From the NCBI RefSeq assembly GCF_001660815.1, contig NZ_LYMI01000045.1:1-64000 (forward strand): a DNA stretch of 64,000 bases, given 5' to 3'. Made by a program: the position numbers and the translations under genes. The notes below the pieces were generated by a model. That model did no database searches and was not told the origin of the DNA. It saw only the letters and a list, made by a program, of their open reading frames with translations. Of this stretch, positions 57,974 through 64,000 are shown piece by piece. This DNA comes from Xanthomonas nasturtii (GTDB lineage Bacteria > Pseudomonadota > Gammaproteobacteria > Xanthomonadales > Xanthomonadaceae). Within the stretch, counting starts at the first letter, position 1, and each line of letters begins with the position of its first letter.

Positions 57974-58531
57974 GTGAAGCGTTGGTATGTCGTTCACGCC
58001 TATTCAGGCTTCGAAAAATCTGTTGCGCAGGCATTGCGCGACCGCATCGCGCGTACCGAAATGGAAGATCGCTTCGGCGACGTGTTGGTGCCGACCGAAG
58101 AGGTCATCGAAATGCGTGCCGGCCAGAAGCGTCGGTCCGAGCGCAAGTTCTTCCCCGGCTATGTGCTGGTGCAGATCGAAACGCACGAAGAAGCCGGTAT
58201 TCCGCGTATCGACAATGAGAGCTGGCACCTGGTGAAGGAGACTTCCAAGGTGATGGGCTTCATTGGCGGCACCGCCGATCGTCCGCTGCCCATTCGCGAC
58301 GAAGAAGCCGATGCGATTCTGCAGCGTGTGCAGGATGGCGTCGAGAAACCGCGCCCGAAGGTGCTGTTCGAGCCGGGCCAGATGGTGCGTGTCACCGAAG
58401 GTCCGTTCAATGACTTCAATGGCGTCGTCGAGGAAGTCAATTACGAGAAGAGCAGGCTGCGTGTCGCCGTGCTCATCTTTGGCCGCTCTACGCCGGTCGA
58501 GCTCGAATTCGGTCAGGTCGAGAAGGGCTGA
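57974..58531 (+). CDS. nusG: Transcription termination/antitermination factor NusG
   Basis: A 185-residue NusG with the N-terminal NGN domain ([20 protein letters not shown]), which binds the RNA polymerase clamp, and a C-terminal KOW domain ([19 protein letters not shown]), which binds Rho or ribosomal protein S10. The start is GTG at 57974 with GAGGAGA upstream. It is co-transcribed with secE. Confidence 0.97.
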   Translation: MKRWYVVHAYSGFEKSVAQALRDRIARTEMEDRFGDVLVPTEEVIEMRAGQKRRSERKFFPGYVLVQIETHEEAGIPRIDNESWHLVKETSKVMGFIGGTADRPLPIRDEEADAILQRVQDGVEKPRPKVLFEPGQMVRVTEGPFNDFNGVVEEVNYEKSRLRVAVLIFGRSTPVELEFGQVEKG

Positions 58532-58727
58532 CCTGGCCGGTGTCTTCTAGGCACCCGTAGCAATTGCTGCTATAGTGCGCGGCTCGCTCACCTGGGGAAC
58601 CGCCGGGAAACAATGGCTGCCGCATGGCGGCCATCTGCGTGTTGTCAAAAACGTGAAGCCGGGACACGTGAATCCCGGTCCGATGGGGAGCCTGCAGTTC
58701 AGGCGCTAGCACCCGGAGAGTATCGAA

Positions 58728-59156
58728 ATGGCTAAGAAGATTACTGCTTTTATCAAGCTGCAGGTCAAGGCCGGGCAGGCCAATCCTGCGCCGCCGGTTG
58801 GCCCTGCACTGGGTCAGCGCGGTCTGAACATCATGGAATTCTGCAAGGCGTTCAACGCTGCGACGTCGAAGCTGGAGCCGGGTCTGCCGACGCCGGTGAT
58901 CATCACTGCGTACTCCGACCGTACCTTTACCTTCGTCACCAAGAGCACCCCTGCAAGTGTGCTGCTCAAGAAGGCCGCAGGCGTGACCTCCGGCTCGAAG
59001 CGTCCCAACACCGACAAGGTGGGCAAGGTGACGCGCAAGCAGCTGGAAGAGATCGCCAAGGTCAAGGAAGCCGATTTGACGGCAGCCGAGCTGGAAGCGG
59101 CAGTTCGCACGATTGCGGGTTCTGCCCGCAGCATGGGTTTGACGGTGGAGGGCTAA
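58728..59156 (+). CDS. rplK: 50S ribosomal protein L11
   Basis: A 142-residue L11 of the GTPase-associated centre. The N-terminal domain contains [20 protein letters not shown] (proline-rich, the thiostrepton region), and the C-terminal RNA-binding domain ends [11 protein letters not shown]. The 196-bp gap from nusG suggests a leader with its own promoter. It forms the L11 operon with rplA, in which L1 usually represses translation. Confidence 0.97.
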
Positions 59157-59159
59157 GAC

Positions 59160-59858
59160 ATGGCACAGAGCAAGCGCGTTAAGGCCATTGCGGCCGCTGT
59201 CGTTCCGGGCAAGACCTATGCCTTCGAAGACGCAATCAAGATCCTGAAGAGCGCCACCAAGGCCAAGTTCGTCGAGTCGATCGACGTTGCCGTGCGCCTG
59301 GGCGTGGACGCCAAGAAGTCCGACCAGCAGGTGCGCGGTTCCACCGTGCTGCCGGCCGGTACCGGCAAGAGCGTGCGCGTGGCAGTGTTCGCACCGGCAG
59401 GCGCCAAGGCCGACGAGGCCCTGGCTGCTGGCGCCGAGGCAGTGGGTATGGACGACCTGGCCGAGAAGATGCAGGCCGGCGACCTGAGCTACGACGTGGT
59501 CATCGCCACCCCGGACGCCATGCGCGTCGTCGGTAAGCTGGGCACCCTGCTGGGCCCGCGTGGCTTGATGCCGAACCCGAAGGTCGGCACCGTGTCGGCC
59601 AATCCGGGCGAAGCGGTCAAGAACGCCAAGTCGGGCCAGGTGCGTTACCGCACCGACAAGGCCGGCATCATCCATTGCACCATCGGCAAGGCCAGCTTCG
59701 ACGACGAAGCGCTGAAGTCGAATCTGCAGGCGCTGCTGCTGGATCTGGTCAAGGCCAAGCCGGCGACCTCGAAGGGCACCTACCTGCAGAAGGTCTCGGT
59801 CAGCTCGACCATGGGTCCGGGCGTGACGGTCGACCAGTCGAGCCTGTCGCTGAAGTAA
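59160..59858 (+). CDS. rplA: 50S ribosomal protein L1
   Basis: A 232-residue L1. [20 protein letters not shown] (in pieces) and [19 protein letters not shown] are its signatures; the second contacts 23S rRNA at the L1 stalk. It starts 3 bp after the rplK stop. A hairpin at 59866-59888 follows. Confidence 0.97.
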   Translation: MAQSKRVKAIAAAVVPGKTYAFEDAIKILKSATKAKFVESIDVAVRLGVDAKKSDQQVRGSTVLPAGTGKSVRVAVFAPAGAKADEALAAGAEAVGMDDLAEKMQAGDLSYDVVIATPDAMRVVGKLGTLLGPRGLMPNPKVGTVSANPGEAVKNAKSGQVRYRTDKAGIIHCTIGKASFDDEALKSNLQALLLDLVKAKPATSKGTYLQKVSVSSTMGPGVTVDQSSLSLK

Positions 59859-59865
59859 TCGAATG

Positions 59866-59888
59866 CGTCGGGCGTCATGCGCCTGACG
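59866..59888 (+). terminator. Hairpin downstream of rplA
   Basis: Arms 59866-59874 (CGTCGGGCG) and 59880-59888 (CGCCTGACG) pair over 9 positions with one G-T, 8 bp after the rplA stop. It separates the L11 operon from the rplJ leader. Confidence 0.55.
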
Positions 59889-59939
59889 TGTTTGGCAGTA
59901 CAGCATTGTTTTTCCGGCCCGGGCAACCGTGTGCTGGGA

Positions 59940-60390
59940 GTCCGTTCCCTCCTTTGGGGTAACGGACATTTTGAAGGCGATCGCCGGCATGCCCGGCGGT
60001 AGCCGTCAAAGACCGCAGGCGCGGTCAGCGCAGATCGACGACGGGCAGGGATGCTCGCACTGGCAAGGAGTCGCCGTCGATGTAGCGGGATCGCTTAATT
60101 GGTTCGTTTCGAACCGGCCGGCGTAGATGGTGTCGCCCTTCTGGAGCTTTCTGGTTTACGCGCGTCTGGGACATCCCGGATCGAGTCCACTCCAGGTCTA
60201 GAACGGCCACCAAAGGAACATCGGTCGATGTTCCCGGCTTCCAGGAAGGAGGCTGCCCTGGACCGCAACCGGCAGGAGCCGCGAGCGGAGTAGTTTGAAG
60301 CGGGGATGAGCGATTCGGCATTTGGGATTGGCAACGGCGGCGTGATCGCTGTGACGAACCCCGAATCAACAATCCCCAATCCCGGCTTTA
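59940..60390 (+). promoter_or_regulatory. Leader region of rplJL (probable L10 autoregulatory leader)
   Basis: The 545 bp between rplA and rplJ are non-coding. In this position bacteria usually carry a structured leader to which the L10-L7/L12 complex binds to repress rplJ translation. Seen here are a perfect hairpin, 60215-60223 (GGAACATCG) with 60226-60234, inside a GC-rich folded stretch (about 60120-60300), and then a GATTGGG/CCCAATC repeat just before the GGAGGAG ribosome binding site of rplJ. The L10 site itself is assigned by position, not by a motif I can verify. Confidence 0.45.
60316..60386. repeat. GGGATTGG/CCAATCCC inverted repeat in the rplJ leader
   Basis: GGGATTGG near 60323 pairs with CCAATCCC near 60377. 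A second pair, GATTCGG and CCCGAATC (near 60309 and 60359), has the same wording. It is related to the repeats at 8686-8713 and 54465-54528. Confidence 0.6.
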
Positions 60391-60403
60391 ACGGAGGAGT
60401 GCA

Positions 60404-60937
60404 ATGGCTCTCAATCTGTCCCAGAAGCAAGAAGTAGTCGCCGAGCTGGCAGACATCGCCGCCAAGGCCCACTCCCTGATCGCCGCCGAATACGCTGGCA
60501 CCACGGTCTCCCAGATGACCGCGATGCGTAAGCAGGCCCGCGAAACCGGCGTGTTCTTGAAAGTTGTCAAGAACACCCTGGCTGCGCGCGCCGTTGAAGG
60601 TACTGATTTCGCTGTCGCTGCTGACAAGCTGGTCGGTCCTTTGCTGTATGCGTTTTCGATGGAGGAGCCCGGCGCAGCCGGTCGCCTGATCAAGGAATTT
60701 GCCAAGAGCAACGACAAGCTGCAGGCCAAGGTCGTGTCCATCGGCGGGGAGCTGTTCCCGGCTGGTCACGTCGACGTGTTGGCATCGCTGCCGACCCGTG
60801 ACCAGGCCCTGGCCATGCTGGCCCGCGTGCTGTCCGAACCGGCTGCCATGTTCGCCCGTGCCGTCAAGGCCGTTGGCGACAAGCAGGGTGGCGGCGACGA
60901 AGCCGCCGCGCCGGTCGCCGAGACTGCCGAAGCTTGA
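60404..60937 (+). CDS. rplJ: 50S ribosomal protein L10
   Basis: A 177-residue L10, the base of the L7/L12 stalk. The N-terminal rRNA-binding domain includes [20 protein letters not shown] and [17 protein letters not shown]. The C-terminal helix that carries L7/L12 dimers is around [20 protein letters not shown] strong GGAGGAG box precedes the ATG. The gene pair rplJ-rplL is followed by rpoB. Confidence 0.97.
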   Translation: MALNLSQKQEVVAELADIAAKAHSLIAAEYAGTTVSQMTAMRKQARETGVFLKVVKNTLAARAVEGTDFAVAADKLVGPLLYAFSMEEPGAAGRLIKEFAKSNDKLQAKVVSIGGELFPAGHVDVLASLPTRDQALAMLARVLSEPAAMFARAVKAVGDKQGGGDEAAAPVAETAEA

Positions 60938-60991
60938 TGTCCTAGCGTTCGCTAGAACCCCAATCCAGAAAATCATTTAAAGGTAATCACA

Positions 60992-61357
60992 ATGTCCCTT
61001 ACCAACGAACAGATCGTCGACGCCATCGCCGAGAAGTCCCTGATGGAAGTGATGGAGCTGGTCAAGGCCATCGAAGAGAAGTTCGGCGTCTCCGCCGCTG
61101 CCCCGGTCGCTGCTGCTGCAGCTGGCCCCGCTGCCGTGGTCGAAGAGCAGACCGAATTCAACGTGGTGCTGGTCAACTGTGGCGCCAACAAGGTCGGCGT
61201 CATTAAGGCCGTCCGCGCCGTGACCGGCCTGGGTCTGAAGGAAGCCAAGGATCTGACCGAAGCCGGTGGCATCCTGAAGGAAGGCGCGTCCAAGGACGAA
61301 GCCGAGAAGATCAAGAAGGAACTGACCGAAGTCGGCGCGACCGTCGAAGTCAAGTAA
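60992..61357 (+). CDS. rplL: 50S ribosomal protein L7/L12
   Basis: A 121-residue L7/L12 with an N-terminal dimerisation helix ([20 protein letters not shown]), an Ala/Pro hinge (about 35-50) and a C-terminal factor-binding domain ([20 protein letters not shown], then AKDLTEAGG). It recruits translation GTPases to the ribosome. The ATG lies 54 bp after rplJ. Confidence 0.97.
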   Translation: MSLTNEQIVDAIAEKSLMEVMELVKAIEEKFGVSAAAPVAAAAAGPAAVVEEQTEFNVVLVNCGANKVGVIKAVRAVTGLGLKEAKDLTEAGGILKEGASKDEAEKIKKELTEVGATVEVK

Positions 61358-61394
61358 GCAACACCTTGCATCGCCAGCGTTTCATGGTGATGCA

Positions 61395-61429
61395 CCAAAG
61401 GCTGGGAGCGTCAAGCTCCCGGCCTTTGG
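61395..61429 (+). terminator. Attenuator-like hairpin between rplL and rpoB
   Basis: Arms 61395-61409 (CCAAAGGCTGGGAGC) and 61415-61429 (GCTCCCGGCCTTTGG) pair over 15 positions with one G-T around a 5-base loop. There is no T-run. Its position matches the partial terminator that lowers rpoBC expression relative to ribosomal proteins in other bacteria. The remaining gap to rpoB holds a GGGATT/ATTCGGG-type repeat (about 61446-61478) and no gene. Confidence 0.65.
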
Positions 61430-61652
61430 CCGTTGATGGAAAGCCGGGATTTGAGAGTCGGCATTCGGGATTCGAAGGCAATCTTCGCTACTCCCCAGTC
61501 TCGTCATCCTCAATCCCCGCGTCACCGAGTTGGTAGTTGGAAGTAGCGGGAGAAGGCGTGCTGGTGCCGGCAATACCAGCGACTTCCAACTGACAATTTT
61601 GTTATTTCAGGGCCGCCGCGACGTGGCCCCCGCAGCCTAGGGTGAAGACCTC

Positions 61653-64000
61653 ATGACGTCTTATTCGTTCACCGAAAAAAAGCGTATCCGCAAGGATTTC
61701 GGTAAGCAGCGCTCGATTCTCGAAGTGCCGTTCCTGCTTGCCATCCAGGTAGATTCCTACCGCGAATTCCTGCAGGAAGACGTGGAGCCGAACAAGCGTA
61801 AGGACCTCGGTCTGCACGCGGCATTGAAGTCGGTGTTCCCGATCTCCAGCTACAGCGGCAACGCTGCGCTGGAGTACGTGGGCTACAAGCTGGGTCAGCC
61901 CGTGTTTGACGAGCGTGAATGCCGTCAGCGCGGCATGAGCTATGGCGCGCCGCTGCGCGTGACCGTGCGCCTGGTGATCTACGACCGCGAGTCGTCGACC
62001 AAGGCGATCAAGTACGTGAAGGAGCAGGAGGTCTATCTCGGCGAAATTCCGCTGATGACCGGCAACGGTACCTTCATCGTCAACGGCACCGAACGCGTGA
62101 TCGTCTCGCAGCTGCACCGTTCGCCGGGCGTGTTCTTCGACCACGACCGTGGCAAGACCCACAGCTCGGGCAAGCTGCTGTACAGCGCCCGCATCATTCC
62201 GTACCGCGGTTCCTGGCTGGACTTCGAGTTCGACCCGAAGGATGCGCTGTTCACCCGTATCGACCGTCGCCGCAAGCTGCCGGTGTCGATCCTGTTGCGT
62301 GCGCTCGGCTACAACAACGAAGAGATGTTGGCCGAGTTCTTCGAGATCAACACCTTCCACATCAACCCGGACGAAGGCGTACAGCTGGAGCTGGTGCCGG
62401 AGCGTCTGCGTGGTGAAACGCTGAACTTCGACCTGGCCGATGGCGACAAGGTCATCGTGGAAGCGGGCAAGCGCATCACTGCCCGTCACGTCAAGCAGCT
62501 GGAAGCTGCCGGCGTTGCCGCGCTGGCCGTGCCGGACGACTACCTGGTCGGCCGCATCCTGTCGCACGACGTGGTCGATGGCTCCACCGGCGAACTGCTG
62601 GCCAATGCCAACGATGAAATCAGCGAAGATCAGCTGGCTGCGTTCCGCAAGGCCGGCGTCGACGCGGTCGGTACCCTGTGGGTGAACGATCTGGATCGTG
62701 GCCCGTACCTGTCCAACACCTTGCGCATCGATCCGACCAAGACGCAGCTGGAAGCGCTGGTGGAAATCTACCGCATGATGCGTCCGGGCGAGCCGCCGAC
62801 CAAGGAAGCTGCGCAGAACCTGTTCCACAACCTGTTCTTTACCTTCGAGCGCTACGACCTGTCGACGGTCGGCCGCATGAAGTTCAACCGTCGCGTCGGC
62901 CGCAAGGAAGTGCTGGGCGAGTCGGTGCTGTACGACAAGAAGTACTTTGCCGAGCGTAACGACGAAGAATCCAAGCGTCTGGTCGCCGAGCACACCGACA
63001 CCTCCGACATCCTGGAAGTGATCAAGGTGCTCACCGAAATCCGCAACGGTCGCGGCGTGGTCGATGACATCGATCACCTGGGTAACCGTCGTGTGCGTTC
63101 GGTCGGCGAAATGGCCGAAAACGTGTTCCGCGTCGGCCTGGTCCGCGTCGAGCGCGCGGTCAAGGAGCGCTTGTCGATGGCCGAATCCGAAGGCCTGACC
63201 CCGCAGGAACTGATCAACGCCAAGCCGGTTGCAGCGGCGATCAAGGAATTCTTCGGCTCCTCGCAGCTGTCGCAGTTCATGGACCAGAACAACCCGCTGT
63301 CGGAAGTGACGCACAAGCGTCGCGTCTCCGCACTGGGCCCGGGCGGTCTGACCCGCGAACGCGCAGGTTTCGAAGTGCGCGACGTGCATCCGACCCACTA
63401 TGGCCGCGTCTGCACCATCGAAACGCCGGAAGGCCCGAACATCGGCCTGATCAACTCGCTGGCCGTGTTCGCCCGCACCAACCAGTACGGCTTCCTTGAG
63501 ACCCCGTACCGTAAGGTGCTGGACGGCAAGGTCTCCGACGACGTCGAATACCTGTCGGCGATCGAAGAAAACGAGTACGTGATCGCCCAGGCGAACGCAC
63601 TGACCGACGCCAAGAACATGCTCACCGAGCAGTTCGTGCCGTGCCGGTTCCAGGGCGAGTCGCTGTTGAAGCCGCCGGCAGAAGTCCACTTCATGGACGT
63701 CTCGCCGATGCAGACCGTGTCGGTCGCCGCGGCGCTGGTGCCCTTCCTCGAGCACGATGACGCGAACCGCGCACTGATGGGCGCCAACATGCAGCGCCAG
63801 GCCGTGCCGACGCTGCGTTCGCAGAAGCCGCTGGTTGGTACCGGTATCGAGCGTGCGGTTGCGCGCGACTCGGGCGTGACCGTGAATGCGTTGCGTGGTG
63901 GCGTGATCGAGCAGATCGACGCGGCCCGCATCGTGGTCAAGGTCAACGAGGCAGAAATCGGCGGCGGCACCGATGCCGGCGTGGATATCTACAACCTGAT
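61653..64000 (+). CDS. rpoB: RNA polymerase subunit beta (partial, 5' part)
   Basis: The first 782 codons of rpoB, running out of the window. It starts [19 protein letters not shown]. The rifampicin region is at about residues 530-560: [20 protein letters not shown], then [13 protein letters not shown], which has the normal drug-sensitive residues (Ser, Gln, Asp, His and Ser at the usual positions). [19 protein letters not shown] follows. The ATG at 61653 is preceded by GGTGAAG. A very long antisense ORF over this gene is a codon-bias shadow. Confidence 0.98.
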   Translation, partial: MTSYSFTEKKRIRKDFGKQRSILEVPFLLAIQVDSYREFLQEDVEPNKRKDLGLHAALKSVFPISSYSGNAALEYVGYKLGQPVFDERECRQRGMSYGAPLRVTVRLVIYDRESSTKAIKYVKEQEVYLGEIPLMTGNGTFIVNGTERVIVSQLHRSPGVFFDHDRGKTHSSGKLLYSARIIPYRGSWLDFEFDPKDALFTRIDRRRKLPVSILLRALGYNNEEMLAEFFEINTFHINPDEGVQLELVPERLRGETLNFDLADGDKVIVEAGKRITARHVKQLEAAGVAALAVPDDYLVGRILSHDVVDGSTGELLANANDEISEDQLAAFRKAGVDAVGTLWVNDLDRGPYLSNTLRIDPTKTQLEALVEIYRMMRPGEPPTKEAAQNLFHNLFFTFERYDLSTVGRMKFNRRVGRKEVLGESVLYDKKYFAERNDEESKRLVAEHTDTSDILEVIKVLTEIRNGRGVVDDIDHLGNRRVRSVGEMAENVFRVGLVRVERAVKERLSMAESEGLTPQELINAKPVAAAIKEFFGSSQLSQFMDQNNPLSEVTHKRRVSALGPGGLTRERAGFEVRDVHPTHYGRVCTIETPEGPNIGLINSLAVFARTNQYGFLETPYRKVLDGKVSDDVEYLSAIEENEYVIAQANALTDAKNMLTEQFVPCRFQGESLLKPPAEVHFMDVSPMQTVSVAAALVPFLEHDDANRALMGANMQRQAVPTLRSQKPLVGTGIERAVARDSGVTVNALRGGVIEQIDAARIVVKVNEAEIGGGTDAGVDIYNL

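Noticed and set aside
61602-63755. A 717-codon open frame on the minus strand opposite rpoB
   Set aside because: It is antisense to a certain rpoB sequence, has a His/Val/Gln/Arg-rich composition typical of reversed GC-rich codons, and shows no family resemblance.

Overview
The window is GC-rich, gene-dense chromosomal DNA from a Xanthomonas species. The evidence is the ahpC-ahpF-oxyR cluster, a 313-residue prolyl aminopeptidase with its nucleophile at Ser110, a bacterial O-GlcNAc-transferase homologue with His218 and Lys388, a tandem set of secreted subtilases, and GTAG-type hairpin repeats. The OGT homologue differs at many positions from the X. campestris pv. campestris protein as I remember it, so another species is likely; I cannot name it.

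Layout. 1-4114: the end of a glutathione S-transferase, a DUF2007 gene, a structured intergenic repeat, and a reverse-strand operon of LuxR-type regulator, hybrid histidine kinase and receiver protein. 4239-8306: a secreted DUF4440 protein, msrA, a DJ-1/PfpI protein, transaldolase and rnk. 8725-12264: the peroxide-defence block oxyR, ahpF, ahpC with a four-part OxyR site upstream of ahpC. 12329-17432: prmC, pip, and a tightly overlapping reverse operon (nitroreductase, 5'-3' exonuclease, NUDIX hydrolase, N-formylglutamate amidohydrolase). 17566-21804: a decayed and an intact DUF1631 gene side by side. 21968-23554: an alpha/beta hydrolase divergent from a TetR regulator, with two matching palindromes between them.

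23685-28251: the proton-translocating transhydrogenase genes, in which an opposite-strand sigma factor/DUF3619-like/DUF3106 module separates pntA1 from pntA2-pntB. 28252-31204: a second, larger copy of the structured repeat, a membrane protein, sufT and ilvE. 31325-36974: three tandem S8 proteases, the first preceded by a perfect TGTGA-N6-TCACA site of the CRP/Clp type. 37184-43631: a ybaK gene frameshifted by an 8-bp tandem repeat, a short asparaginase-domain protein, DUF2069, wrbA, a BrkB-family protein, a TlpA-like lipoprotein, acylphosphatase, an unknown membrane-anchored protein and polyphosphate kinase 2. 43662-48600: moaB, OGT, prfA and hemA.

48666-64000 is conserved housekeeping DNA: TPR protein, lolB, ispE, tRNA-Gln, prs, rplY, pth, ychF; then tRNA-Tyr, tRNA-Gly, tRNA-Thr, tuf, tRNA-Trp, secE, nusG, rplK, rplA, rplJ, rplL and the start of rpoB. 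Together these serve envelope lipoprotein sorting, isoprenoid and nucleotide precursors, translation and transcription.

The observations I rate highest are the modular hairpin-rich repeat present in two long copies, the repeat-driven frameshift in ybaK, the decayed DUF1631 paralogue, the twin palindromes in front of the TetR gene, the Clp-type site before the protease cluster, and the interrupted pnt locus. I found no CRISPR array, no insertion sequence with a transposase, and no prophage.
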